Assembly (NCBI GenBank): GCA_037576215.1
Contig: JBANDB010000007.1
Span: 4,309,001-4,373,000 of the forward strand
DNA length: 64,000 bases
Direction: 5' to 3'
Source: Armillaria gallica
Taxonomy: Eukaryota > Basidiomycota > Agaricomycetes > Agaricales > Physalacriaceae
The notes under the pieces are model-generated. The model ran no database searches. It was not told the DNA's origin and saw only the letters and a program-made list of their open reading frames with translations. Shown in pieces: positions 48,274 through 60,244 of this stretch. Both the position numbers and the translations under genes were made by a program. Numbering within the stretch: position 1 is the first letter of the stretch; each line of letters begins with the position of its first letter.

Positions 48274-51200
48274 CTATAGAACTACTCAATATAACCCCGA
48301 CGCCGGACAAACGTTTCTACCGTCTCAAGCTCTTTGCAGGACATGCAAAGCTAAAGAAGACTGGTGCATTCAGATTGGAGAAGAAAATGCTAGGGAAGGC
48401 CCCGATACCCAAATGGATGATAGATCTCGATCTGTAAGGGCGCCAACATAGCACTTGAGTCCTAGCTCATTGCATATCCAGGAGTAACATCGAGCAATCT
48501 GAGAGATTTCAGGTGGAAGTATACTGCCGTCGGGGCAAGGGAGATTATCAATGCCTCGGTTTCTGTGGAGCATCGATCCAGGATGTTTTAATTGGTGAAA
48601 CAGATAGTGAGTATCTGTAATCTGTACTTAGTTTATTGTCAGTATCTAACAAGTTGCTGCCAGTTATCGTCATGTCCATCGGTAGCAACTCCGCCTGCCC
48701 CAACGTCTCTTTGAAGATCTTCCGGGAAGGTGCCTCCGACTATTCTTTGATCACACTACCAGCAAGTGAGGACCAAGACATGTTGACCGCACCCCAGAGC
48801 GGCCCATCGGATACTGTGGGTCCCGAAAGTCAGGATACCTCAGACTTGTCGGGTCTGCAAGCCGACGAAATCCCTACACAATCGGTGGAAGATGATTGGT
48901 CAACTGCGGGAAAACTCGTTGAGGAAACTGCAAAGCCTGATGAACCCTCGGAATGGATCTCGAAATTGATCGATGGTATTGATATTGTGAAGAGCGTGAT
49001 TGATGCGTTCAAAGACGTGAGCACGTTCCTTGGGATCAATTGCTAGGTTCTAATTGATCATTGTCAGCTACACCCTGCTGCTTCAATAGCGTGGGGCATC
49101 ATTTCCTCTTGTGTTAATGTAACTGCCAGCCTTGTTGGAAGCAGGATGGCCAGCTGACCATACTTTTTCGGATAGGTCTTGAAGCAGCGGACAGAACGAG
49201 ATAAAACCGTACTCCGATTGTACGAAGCTATGATCACGACCTACAAGGAGGCGAGCAACGACCGCTTGCTGTGGCAGCAAAAGCAGTTGGAACCGATCTA
49301 TAAATTGTTGTTCCAGACCACGACTGAGTGCGGGATGCTCATCAAGAGATATGCGAACAAAAGCCGCTTCAGTGTGTCCATCGTTGATTTTTAAAATAGT
49401 GGTATCTAATACATATTTCAGAGCGCTTCTTCTCACTGAATGTGACGCAGAAAGCAGAAGAATTCATTCAAGGGTTTGCAAATTTGCGAGAGCAGTTGGA
49501 TTCGGGTGTAGCAAAGGACACGCTTGTCGTGACATTGGGTGTCAGAACCAATGTTGATATACTTGGTACGTTCCTTCGAATTGCTCAAAAACGTGATCTA
49601 AACACAATCTGAGTAGCTATGAAGACATTGCTGCAGGAACTAAAGCCCGAGCGGGAACTTGGTCCCAAATCGACATGTATGCCCGGTACACGCGTGGAAA
49701 CCATCAACTACTTGTTGACGTGGATTGCGGAATACGACGACGGTGTCCTTTGGTGCAGCGGTCTGGCGGGGACGGGCAAAAGTGCGCTTGTCGGCACCCT
49801 TCATAATCTTCTCTGCTTTCATATGAGCGGCCGTAGTCACCTTGCTGCTTTCATTCGTTACGACAGGACAGAATACCGATACTCATCAGGACTCATCACG
49901 TCCATTGCCTACTCTTTGGGCATGTTCGATCAGCGCATAGGCAGTGCCATCGCTAAGGCTTTAGCTGCATGCCGCGCCGCAGCTAAGATGCCAGCATCCG
50001 AAGCATGTAACCAATTTCGACTGCTCTTGCAGGAGCCATTAGAGACGATTCCGGAATTACAAGATGAAGGGCCTTTGGTTGTCATCATTGACGGTCTTGA
50101 TGAAAGTGACGTGTCAAAAGAGTTGCTGGAACTGCTTGCTGATGGATTTGGGCCGACGCTACCATTCATGCGGCTCATTGTCTCTAGTCGGCCCGAGGAA
50201 AGGATTTCTCGTGTTTTCAAGCATCACCGGCAAGTCCATCACTTTCCTTTGGATACCTCCTCAGATGAGGTGAAACATGATATACGGCACTTCATTCAGC
50301 AAAGGTTTGCAAGCATTGAAGACAAGAGTGTATGGGGTGTATACAATGAGCAAGATGTTATCACTCAGCTGGCTGAGCGGGCGAGCGGGTTGTTCATATG
50401 GGCAGCCACAGTCTGTTCATTCCTGTGCAATTTTCCTGGTTCCCAGAGGCTCAAGGTGTTACTCGAAACTACGATTCCAGCAGATGCAATGGTGGCGCTG
50501 ACAATACTATATCAAACCGCGCTGGATACCATCGTGTCAGAAGTATCCGGAACCAGGGAAGATGTCCAAGTCCAACGATGCATTCGTGCAGTATTAGGCG
50601 CCCTGATTGTTCGCAAGCGCCATATGACAGTGTCTATGCTTCCTGAGCTTGTTCTACATGAAGGAGACCCTTCAGCGCAGTTCATCATTGACAAATTAGG
50701 AAGTGTGGTACAGGAGAGTGAATATGGGAACCTGGAGCTTATCCACAAGTCCTTCGATGACTTTCTCCGGGATCATGGCAGATGTGGTGATGGATGGTTC
50801 ATAGATGTCAAGGAACATGAAAAGGAGCTTGCTTGGCGGTGCGTGACAACGTTGACAACGTTTTTGGAAGAATGGAGTGATCATCTTGAAGAGGATCAGG
50901 CCCGGCTTCGTCTGTTAACCTGGGCACCCTTTCATGAAAGAGAGACGGCACAGACTCCACATCCAGTTGTAGTGTACGAGGCTGAAGCGTATTCTGTGAA
51001 CGTTTTCGAGTGGCACTTTCATGTGTTAGTCAAACTTGGGATCGACACTTACCATTCCTTGTTTGAGCGTTTCTTCTTGCTCTGGGTCGCAATTTGTACT
51101 GCATTCTCAGACGAATATTTGGACGAACGGCTTCTCGAGTTTCGCAGTACACTGCTCGAGATAATTTCCCACGTCAATGTAAGCTGTTCATGTTCTATGA

Positions 51201-52640
51201 ATATACACGTAACATGACCTCATTGTTGCTTCCATCTAGGCTGAAGTTACAGACCAAAGCCTTCGCACATATTACTATCATGCCTTCCTATTCTTGACGC
51301 GAATTGATGTCCATACATCAATTTATATGGGGATATCCTTGTCACCTTCCGACAACTTTATTTGCAGAGACTGGAAGGAAGTCTGTGGTATTGCCACCCC
51401 TTCTGACAAGGAACACTTGCTAGCCGTTATACCTTGGTGGTCTGGTGACGATGTGGAGTCATCTCAAGGTCTGGAGTTCTCTGTATTCCATGGCCCTCGG
51501 TATATTCGATCTGAGAGCAGGGACCCACCACGTTCTATCGTCAGTTCTGTGCTGTTCAATGTAGACACGGGGAGGATAGTGGAATCAACATCAGCATCAG
51601 TCATAATGTGTTGCTTCCCCCATTTGCAACTACTGCCATCCGACGCCCACATTTCCTATAAGCAGATGAATGCCAGTGTCCAGATCATTAGGCTAGTTAC
51701 GCTATTTGGGGATGAGTCCAAGTTCTCTCATCTTACTGGTCTACGATACGAAGTCATCAAAAGGCACGACAGCGTCGATGACGATCAGGGTGGCTGGGCC
51801 CTGTTCATCTCTATCATCAATACTCAGACCTCTCACTGCGACAATTACCTGTTTCTTGGGTTGAGCGAGGACAGTTGCGATCTAGTTCAATATGCACAAG
51901 GGTTTTTCATTGTTGATCAGGCTTTAGGTTCGATGCTTAAGGTCGAGCCAGGCACTGCTGGTAGCAACCCCTGGATGATCCTAGATGACCATGTAAATAT
52001 CCATGGGTTCACTGTCATGGATGATGGATCTAGGTTGCTAGGATGGACGGTAGCCACAGACATGATATTATTACGAGAGTGGGAAACATCAACGGGTACT
52101 CTTTGCTCTGACCGCATACACGGCAGGTTATAGTCTTTGTCATCTTTAACGACAATATTGACCATTCAGAATACAGGTTTTCCTGGTTTCAAATTGAATG
52201 CCAGGATTCTTGACGATATGCGTTACGGTGGTGGTCTTGACCATATTCGTTGCCAAATGTCACCCGACAGCTCTAAGGTCGCCATCACCGATGAGCGAAG
52301 AGACCAGACATACATATTGGGAATCACGCCCGGATCGGGTATGGATAGTATCACGGACCCTATTGAAGTCATCGAAAATGTGTATCACTTGGTGTGGTTT
52401 CCTGATAGCAAGAAAATTGCCTACCTTCGGGGTTGGAAAATTGAAGAGGATGGTCATCTGGACGAGTTTCGGGATCTTGTTGTTCAACGCCTTGCGGACA
52501 GACAGAGTACAACGATTCACCGTTCGTATAGGAGCAGTTACTACGGCAGTCGTATTCGGATCTTTGTCACTGCCGATGGGTGCAGGCTGATTGTTCAGGA
52601 CGAGCAGTCATTCATGACATGGGACGTGTCTGAGTTATAG
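48274..52640 (+). CDS. NACHT-domain NLR (STAND NTPase), copy 3
   Basis: The best-preserved paralogue. Proposed exons are 48,274-48,433, 48,482-48,606, 48,664-49,016, 49,068-49,118, 49,176-49,371, 49,422-49,565, 49,617-51,178, 51,240-52,126 and 52,205-52,640. They join in one frame of about 1,303 codons, which supports the model. The N-terminal ~110 residues look like a C2 domain (KAPIPKW...LDL). An acidic linker and a helical region starting LHPAASIAW follow. NACHT begins at about residue 343: Walker A GLAGTGKSA near 390, Walker B VVIIDGLDES near 500, SSRPEE near 530. Residues beyond about 850 look like a degenerate beta-propeller ending SFMTWDVSEL. The first in-frame ATG is missing (ACG at 48,300), so a 5' exon or a non-AUG start is needed. 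RPS6 follows tail to tail. Confidence 0.8.
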
Positions 52641-52984
52641 AATATTCATCCGTTTTGTAGTACTATCCAAGGATCACTAGGCGAAGACATGTTGTACAGA
52701 TTTACTGATGGAACAATGTAATGAACAAGTGTTACGGGTTCTAGGCGATCGATAGTAGGACATGTGTACTTCACTGGCACTCCCTTAGCCCTACAACTCA
52801 AAAATCATTCAGCATCGACCTATTCAAAACCGCTATATAAACATTACGAAAGAACCAATAGTGCATGAAATCAAAAATTCAGCTGATGCTGAAGCCTAGG
52901 GCTCACTGCATTTATGACCGCACATATTACCTGAACCAAAAATAAAATGGTGTATTTCCAGTAAATATCATGTTGAACTTAGAA
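52641..52984. other. NLR copy 3 to RPS6 intergenic region
   Basis: No gene seen. It holds the 3' ends of two convergent genes. Confidence 0.5.
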
Positions 52985-53095
52985 GACGACAATTGCGATA
53001 ATTCATCATGAGGCATACGGACAACAGCATAACGTAGATACGCCCAGTATCGCAGTGTCAAGCTCTGGTGGTCTCGCACAAGTATTCACCGAAGT

Positions 53096-54023
53096 TCAAG
53101 CAGTGGTGGCTCTACGCAGTGTGTAAGCGCATGAACACAAAATAGACGAGGTGAAAGACGAACTTGTGGTGTGATGCTTTAATGGCAGCGACCTTCGCCT
53201 TCTTTTCAGAGACCCGCTTAGCAATAAGAGCACTGAGGAGACGATTAGCCAATAGGCAAGCTGAAGTAGAAGCAGCATACTCACTCATACTCAGACTTCT
53301 GCTCCTTCTGGTGCTCCAATTTTCTGCGCTTGACGGATCGGAGGTGACGGCGGCGCTGGAGACGGATGGGGGTAACGAGACGCTGAATCTTGGGAGCCTT
53401 GGTGTAAGGCTTCGCGTTCTCCTTCTTCGCACTCTTTACCTCCCGACGAATAACGTACTTGCGGACATCATCCTCCTTGGACAAGTTGAACATCTTGCGG
53501 ATGTTTGTTGCCCGCTTGGGACCGAGGCGCTTGGGAAGGATGGTGTCAGTGAGACCGGGGATTTCTGAATTCGCATCAGTACAAGTAAGAAACGAAGATG
53601 AAGTGTACACACCAGCTTCGCCCTGCTTCACGATGACCAAACTCAGCACAGCGATATCCGGGCCCACTATGCATCCACGGACAGACTTTCGCTTCCTCTC
53701 ACCCGTCCGGCGAGTGCGATAGCACGAGTGACCGTCGGCCAACAAGAGACGGACACGGTAGGGCAGGAGGACACCCTGCTTCATCGGGAAACCCTGCTTG
53801 TCGTTTCCTCCAGTAATCCGGAAGACATATCCCTTGAGCTCGTCAGAGATGTTGTCACCAGGGACTTCTTGCGAGATTTTTTTGTCCATAAAATCACGGA
53901 CGCGGCGGTCATCATCGATGTCGATGAGTTTTTGGGCGCCGGTGGCAGGGTCTGGGGACGGTATTTAATGGGATACATACAGTGTAGAGAGAGGGTATAC
54001 ACACAGGAGATGTTGAGCTTCAT
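53096..54023 (-). CDS. RPS6: 40S ribosomal protein S6 (eS6)
   Basis: A small-subunit ribosomal protein and target of TOR/S6 kinase signalling. The minus-strand exons are 54,023-54,005, 53,951-53,633, 53,564-53,285 and 53,232 onward. They encode [19 protein letters not shown], then [29 protein letters not shown], the basic [36 protein letters not shown] and [12 protein letters not shown] last intron near 53,118-53,170 would give the C-terminus ASHHKATTA and the stop at 53,096-53,098. Reading through instead ends at 53,112 with an unlikely hydrophobic tail. It diverges from RPS13 across about 240 bp. A broken copy lies at 25.4-26.2 kb. Confidence 0.93.
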
Positions 54024-54264
54024 CTTGACCTGCTCGCCTTTAGTCTTTTGCGTGGACGACGAACGAAACGACGAGGAGCAAAATGGAGGGAAAGTGTTTG
54101 TTTGGTTCCAATGGCGCAGCGACACGATTGTGGTGGCTGACTGTACAGTTGTCGGGATTTGCCGGTGTGCTAGATTGCACTGTTGCCGATCTGCCTTTGG
54201 ACTTTTGTCGCCTCAAGCAAAAACCAACCCGTCCTCCTCGTCTTCAAGAAAAAACTAGCCAGCC
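54024..54264. promoter_or_regulatory. shared divergent promoter of RPS6 and RPS13
   Basis: The start codons of two ribosomal protein genes lie 241 bp apart and face away from each other. The interval should hold both core promoters and 5' leaders. A pyrimidine-rich leader (CCGTCCTCCTCGTCTTCAAG) precedes the RPS13 ATG. No clear TATA box was seen. Confidence 0.6.
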
Positions 54265-54952
54265 ATGGGTCGTATGCACGCTCCCGGAAAGGGTATCTGT
54301 ACGTGCTTGTTCCATTTACTATCTGTATTTCCCTTGCTTATCGTTATCCACAGCCTCTTCTGCTCTCCCTACCGTCGCGCCCCCCCAACATGGCTCAAGA
54401 CGACCCCCGAGGACGTCGTTGACCACATTGTCAAGTTGGCCAGGAAGGGTCTCACCCCTTCGCAGATTGGTGTCGTCCTTCGTGACTCGCACGGTATCCC
54501 CCAAGTGCGGTTCGTTACAGGTAACAAAATCCTGAGGATTCTCAAGTCCAGCGGTGCGTCTGTTGCCTCTCGTTCGTGTCTGTATCGCTGAGGCTTTTCG
54601 TATCCTTCTTTTCATCACTGTGTTGACTTGAATGTCGATGCATTATCTTCTTTGCCTTTTGTTTGGGGATAGGATTGGGCCCATCCATCCCTGAGGACCT
54701 TTGGCACCTCATCAAAAAGGCGGTCGCCGTTCGCAAGCATCTCGAGGTCAACAGGCGAGTAATTTTACCATCGTAATGACTAGAATGCTAACGTTTACTT
54801 TCTGCTACCATAGGAAGGACAAGGACTCCAAGTTCCGTTTGATTCTCATCGAGTCTCGTATCCACCGTCTTGCTCGTTACTACAAGACGAAGCAGCAGAT
54901 TCCTCCCACCTTCAAGTACGACTCGGCGACTGCATCGACGTTGATTGCTTAG
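54265..54952 (+). CDS. RPS13: 40S ribosomal protein S13 (uS15)
   Basis: A small-subunit ribosomal protein. Exons 54,265-54,298, 54,354-54,553, 54,673-54,754 and 54,814-54,952 give the 151-residue length usual for the family. It reads [94 protein letters not shown] and ends [11 protein letters not shown]. Intron 3 (54,755-54,813) must use a GC donor (AG/GCGAGT) to keep the conserved NRKDKD. It shares its promoter region with RPS6. Confidence 0.95.
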
Positions 54953-55346
54953 ATGGAGCTGTTGGTTTTCGTGGGGCATTATGCTGTCGCTGTAGCTATT
55001 TTACTATGATATCACCAGCTATGCATATGCTTTTTGTCCTTGCTGGAACTAAGTCAAGTCAACCCGCAGCCGCATAATGATGAAGGCTCAATATCTTTTC
55101 GACTGAAGTTAAACGTTACAGAGGTGTACTCTGATTTGTCGATGGGTTAAGCGTACTAGCTGCCGTTTATTCGGGGAAATGATTCGCCCCTGCAGCCTGA
55201 TGTCACCTGCCCAAGGACTTTCCGAACACCGTACACACGTTTCGATGAGACCGCACGTGTAAAGACTTCGTCTGAGCCTTTATATAAATGAGACGTCCCT
55301 CCCTGATCGTCTTCTCGCCGGTCCTTTCTACGGTCCCACATCTAGC
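54953..55346. other. RPS13 to phosphatase intergenic region
   Basis: No gene seen. The last part, with a TATATAAAT word near 55,281, is a plausible TATA-containing promoter for the phosphatase. Confidence 0.45.
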
Positions 55347-57390
55347 ATGCTTTCCTTGATTCTACTTGTTCCTTTGGTTTATGCTGTAAACGTTACCCAC
55401 TATGCGCCTCGCTCGACGAACCTCAACAACCTCACGTATGTACTGAATGGAACCACCAACGCGCCGGGAATATACAACGCATCCACGACGCCTGACTCTG
55501 AATATGGCACGTACAACTGGTGTAATATGCCTCACGTTCGCGTCAGGGAATACGTGTACGTCCAACCGAAATATCAGTACTTTCGTATAGATTCTAACAT
55601 GGTTGTGCAGAACTCCCTCCTCGAAATACACCCTCGAATACGTAGAGGTTATTCAGAGGCACCACAAGCGAACGCCGTATGCGTCCAACACGTTCTTCAA
55701 AGAGGACGTGGAGTGGAGTTGTGACGGTTCGGGACCCGTCTATTATGGCCAAAGGTGCGCAATTCGGGGTTCGTGTAAAGGCTGCAATCGCTATATAATT
55801 TCTGTAACAGCACCAACGGACCGGCCGTCTCGGAGATCCAAGTAGCTCTTTGATGGGGTACAGTAGTTTGACTACTAATTTCTCGATTTTCAGTGGCAAG
55901 CATCGTCTAATCCCACAAACCCGTGGACAGATAACGTTGGTCCTGGATTTGTAGGGTCTACGTGGGTATTTAACGTTTGTCAGTGAATTTTTCTCACCAT
56001 CACTATCAATCACAGCTGTCAATTCCCTCAAATTACCACAGAAGGTCTCTTAGATAGTTTTACTCATGGTGCCGTATGTATCCATTCTCCGACTTTACCT
56101 TTCGTTGATATAGACCTCAGGATCTGAGACGAGTCTACGCGTCTCGACTCGGGCTCACGTCCAACTTTCATACGTCTCCAGCTCAGATTCGTCTGTACTT
56201 TGTCAGAACACTGGTACCTTGGTCTGAAACGAAAACCTTTGTTTAGGTGTAACTAACAACGTCATCACTTCTCAAGTCGCCGGAGGTCTCGTCAAAGGCC
56301 TCTTCCCCGACACGACTGATGCCCAAGTCCTTATCGAACGGAGCGGGATCGATTCCCTCGAACCCAGTCTGTCTTGCTCCAATGCCGTCAAGCCAGGTAC
56401 AGGCGACAAGGGTGCAGGTGATGGGGGCGTCTGGCAAGGCCATTTGGTTGCAGCGCAATCGTTGTACGCTAAATTGGATTCTGTGTCGGGAATCGCGTCC
56501 GAAGACAGTGCGGGTTGGCATGTCAGTTTTGATCAGTGAGTGCATCCTTGGACTTGATGGGTGCTTGAAAGAGATCCTGATATACGAGTTTAGCTACTAT
56601 GATAACTTGAGTGCGAAGCAGTGTCATGGAAAGGCATTACCATGCAGTTTGAACGAGACTGATTCGTGCGTTACACAAGAGGAGGTGAGTCTTTCCGAGT
56701 GAAGATCAATGATTGAGTTTGCACAACTTCTCACCTGTAGGCCAACGAAGTCTATCGCCTCGGCAACTGGGAATACTCATACATGTTCCGCGACTCGCCG
56801 AATTCCACAAAGTTCAGCACGCTCACCTATGGCGCGTGGCTGCTCGAGTTGAAAGATCATCTCCAGACCGCTATGGGTGGATCGAAAAGAGTTAGCTTTT
56901 TCAGTTTTTTCGTATGTATATGTTCCTGATGGGTGGTTTCGGAGCAGACCAGATATTTCCACAACGTCCGCCTTCCGCTCTCCCTTGTGCCACTGTGAGT
57001 TGACGAATCCTGCAGATCGCCCATGATGGTTCTATGGCCTCTCTCCTCGGCTTTCTTCAGGTAGCAGAGATGGTTTGGCCTGGGATGTATGTATTCCTTT
57101 TTCTTTGCAGCTGGTCTCCCTGATGCGCTTGGAACAGGGGTTCCGAAATTATCTTCGAGCTGTACAGGGATGCGGAAGGCGCGTATTTCATCCGTGTTTT
57201 GTGGGGTGGTCAGCCGATGGAGACTTCCACGCCTCTGGGGACGCTGGATATGATTCCTGCGGAGACGTTGATTGACTGTGAGTTGTTTCTTTATGGGTAT
57301 TTAGTAGGTGGGCTAATGGCTCTTGTTGCGGTAGACATAGATGAGATGGTTGGGAGTGGGGAGGAGTTGTATGCGGTGTGTATGTCGTAA
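55347..57390 (+). CDS. secreted histidine acid phosphatase (phosphoglycerate-mutase-like)
   Basis: This hydrolyses phosphomonoesters through a phosphohistidine intermediate and is likely secreted. The start is the ATG at 55,347, giving a signal-peptide-like MLSLILLVPLVYA. NWCNMPHVRV and N-glycosylation sites (NVT, NLT, NGT, NAS) follow. After an intron the catalytic N-terminal motif reads EVIQRHHKRTPYAS (55,640-55,690), then EDVEWSCDGSGPVYYG. Later exons give EGLLDSFTHG-like sequence, YDNLSAKQCHGKALPCS, RLGNWEYSYMFRDSP, and the second catalytic motif IAHDGSMASLLGFL near 57,020 with its proton-donor HD. The end has LWGGQPMETSTPLGTLDMIP and the stop at 57,388-57,390. At least eight short introns are inferred and no disruption was noticed. 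Confidence 0.8.
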
Positions 57391-58927
57391 TATGTATACG
57401 GGCCCGCCATTATATTTCAAGAAGGTAATGTTTAAGATGAAAGTTTCTTTCACGTAGAATGTCTGGATGATGTTATGATGATCAAGATAATATATCCGTC
57501 GTTGGTCACCACCGGTTCACCGGTCTCTTGAAATTCCTCGTTGCCCTTTGGGAGTTGTCAACCTGGTACTCATTCGCACGAGTTAAGGCATCGCAACAAG
57601 TGGCAGCATTTTGCTCTTTGTTCCACTCATACTCCTGTGTATTGTCATCTACCTCCCTGCCTCAGTCGCACTGTCACTGGAGTATCTCACAGACCCTTGC
57701 TACCTGCTTCTCCTTTTCAAATTTCAGCTTTCAGTTGGTTTACATGAACGAAGACAGGCATTTTATGCTAACTAAGTTTGGAACGGGGTGCAGCAGCTCA
57801 CGATTCTCAAGTAGCTTACCGGGGAAGCTCTTCCCTTTCAACTTTGTTAGATGTCGTTCCGAACGACTCATCCGCTTTGGTTCTGTCCTTACGGTCGGCC
57901 GCCAGCCAAGACATCCAATTACCGGAAACGTTGCACGTAAACTCGGAAGGTTGTACTAATACACTCCTAGAATCGGCAGAGCTTCAAGTAGTTTAATACC
58001 ACACTTAGGGGTTGGGTGCCAATCTTATCGTGCACCAATCACTCGTCATTTATAAACGAGGGGGTCATTAGGAATCTACAAACGGTAAGGACATGCAAAA
58101 TTCCACATGTAGAAACAGTGAAGAAGAGGAAGGATCAGCTAGATATGGCATTGATTGCACGCACGGAAAAAGAATTATGGAATGTGGGAAGTTCACCTTC
58201 CACGCACCAGCGCGAGCACTCCACAGGCGGCATGCATGTCCATTTCTACATATTACAACCTGCACCTGCAAAGGAAGGGCACCAAACCGACTCATAAGAC
58301 GCTTACAAGTCATGGTCCCGGTCTCAACATACGACTTCAAAATGGTAACAAGTGCTCTGATGAAAACACCATGTGTCACATCGGTGGATTCTGTCCGGTC
58401 CTCCAGCGTGAGTTGATACTCCTTGCACTAAAAATAACGATACGTGAGGGGCTGCCGATATCAAGAGATCGGGGTAGATCCGAATTCTGAATCAGTGTTC
58501 TGCTAGAGCTCTCCCTACGTTATGAGCGAGCCTTCTGACTTAGTCTAGTAGTTGTCGCGCCCCAAGAACCGCGCAAGTGGGTCTATTATGATGTAATTTT
58601 ACATAATTTGGCTGCCGGTCTTGTCTTTATCCCTCGACGACGCCATGCCATCGCCACTTCCAGTTGCCATTTTGCCGACCAAAAATATTGATGAAGCATG
58701 TTTGCTTTACCTGAGTTTTTTCTCCCTGATAAGACGTTCCCTTCACCCTATTTTCGACCTCAGTAATAATTCAGTCATCAACAATCAGATTTGGTGTTGA
58801 TTTGGTGTGAACCGTATCTTCAGAGAAATTTGACTGCTCTTAGATGAATTATTATGTTGTATTTCATCTTCGTAACGTTTTTATGTATTGAGAGATGTCG
58901 GATATGCTCTACGACGCGGTCAGAATC
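57391..58927. other. no gene recognised; several open frames
   Basis: The plus-strand frames 57,528-57,959 (143 codons), 57,778-57,996 (72) and 58,155-58,490 (111) are open, but none shows a recognisable domain, signal peptide or clear exon joins. The frame at 57,778-57,996 has a protein-like composition and could be the last exon of a small unknown gene. Confidence 0.35.
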
Positions 58928-59525
58928 GACGCGTCGAGTTATGATTATATAATAAGGTCAGTCGCGCGGTACTTGGCCGAGTTAGGCAACAGACTACATA
59001 TACCGTCCTCATCTGTCAAAAAAGGTATATCGTCGTCTGTCTAGGAGAGACTACTTCTGACTTACAGTTCAGTAAATCTACAAATGTCCCGCCATGACAA
59101 ATATAAAGAACGAAAATGTGACACTACCCCTACACCGGAGAGAATTACATTGAGATCGTGATTGATGATATCAAATACCATCTCCCTGTCGATCATGATG
59201 CCTCGATCAATCGGATAGATTGCCTCCACAACATCTTCCTGCATGAGAGGCGAGTGAGCGTACACGGACCCATAATATCGAGTGCCCTGTCCAGCATAGT
59301 GCAGACAAAGCTGACATTGGCCCTGACATTACTGACCAGATCGTGAATGGCTCGAAGGATATCTATGTCGGTTAGTCGTTGGGCTAGTCTCTCCTAGACA
59401 GACGGACGATACACACCTATTGAGGAAGGGAGAGCCGGTGTGTATGTAGTTGTTGTCTAAGTCGATCAAGTTATGGACAACTGACCCTATTATGTAATTT
59501 TGCAAAAACGTGACCACGACGCGTC
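58928..59525. mobile_element. about 600-bp fold-back (long-TIR) element
   Basis: The two ends are long imperfect inverted repeats of roughly 125 bp. GACGCGTCG (58,928-58,936) pairs with CGACGCGTC (59,517-59,525). AATAAGGTCAGT on the left matches the inverse of ACTGACCCTATT on the right. The inner 30 bp, around GTCTGTCTAGGAGAGACTA (59,035-59,053), pair with TAGTCTCTCCTAGACAGAC (59,385-59,403). The interior (59,055-59,384) is not self-complementary and carries a protein-like minus-strand frame. No transposase is present. No clean target-site duplication was found. Confidence 0.7.
59062..59265 (-). pseudogene. possible metacaspase-like fragment inside the fold-back element
   Basis: A 67-codon minus-strand frame contains EAIYPIDRG, IDREMVFDII and HDLNVIL. 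This resembles the segment after the catalytic His in caspase-like proteins, compare EAICPADR ... ISDRELNTIL in the metacaspase at 61.1-62.4 kb. Neither catalytic motif is present. It could be a captured gene piece; the match is short and uncertain. Confidence 0.3.
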
Positions 59526-59699
59526 ATTAATTCCATGCGCTTCGCTCCTTCTCTCTCTCGTTTGACCTGATGTTTCCTCATTTGACGCGTTTCAAGCATC
59601 ATTTTGCATTACTGCATATTCTATTTTGCTCATGGCATCCCATGTGCAAAAATACAACAATCAAGGAACGGCCAAACTCACTATACCTGTCATAACACC

Positions 59700-60177
59700 A
59701 CATAACTATGGCGACAAATCTTAGTACTCTGCTAGCGACACAACACCATCAAATTCTATTTTATCGGATTGTTCATCTTTGCTCCAGCCTCTCCCCACAC
59801 CTGAGCACACTGCCGAATCTACATCAACTTCTTCAGCACTTCCAGCTCCATCATCAGCGGGATTCCATATCCGGATCATCGCATACGTCAATGTAAGCCA
59901 GAATGGGAGCTGTAAAATATGCCGATTTTCCGTCGCCGGTAGCTGTGCAAACAAGGAGGTTGTCGCCATCAAGTTGGATATGAGGGATGCACTCTTGCTG
60001 GTGATCACGGAGACTGTCCTTCAACTGCGGAATGCGACGTGCTACAACACGTTTAAGTGCCTCTAAGCCTTGGGGTGTCTTACATGGATGCGTAGGGGAC
60101 ATAATGTCAATATATTGAGCATGTTGCAGGACGTTGTCAAAGAATAAAGGCAAGTCGGTAAATTCTTGCGCTGACAT
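59700..60177 (-). pseudogene. RecQ-like DEAD/DEAH helicase, N-terminal fragment
   Basis: The frame 60,177-59,854 reads TPQGLEALKRVVARRIPQ, LRDHQQECIPHIQ and then a Walker A motif TATGDGKSAYF. This is the start of the RecQ-like helicases that are abundant, and often mobile or decayed, in Agaricomycetes. A candidate donor (GTATGC) follows at about 59,885. The next frame, 60,008-59,721, is acidic and does not continue the helicase core; the DEAH and later motifs are absent. The fragment is truncated and sits between a fold-back element and a MITE. Confidence 0.6.
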
Positions 60178-60244
60178 AATTGCCAGATTATGTAAAGTTT
60201 GTAATAGACCCGATCGTCCATAACTTTGGGCACGACAACCACCA

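Noticed and set aside
53281..53889. RPS6 as a single 202-codon exon frame
   Set aside because: That frame reads through an intron (53,565-53,632) and misses the first exon MKLNIS and the last exon. The spliced model restores the known family sequence.
57528..57959. 143-codon plus-strand frame after the phosphatase
   Set aside because: Composition is Ser/Phe/Cys-rich without any motif, and it overlaps two other open frames. No evidence favours it as coding.
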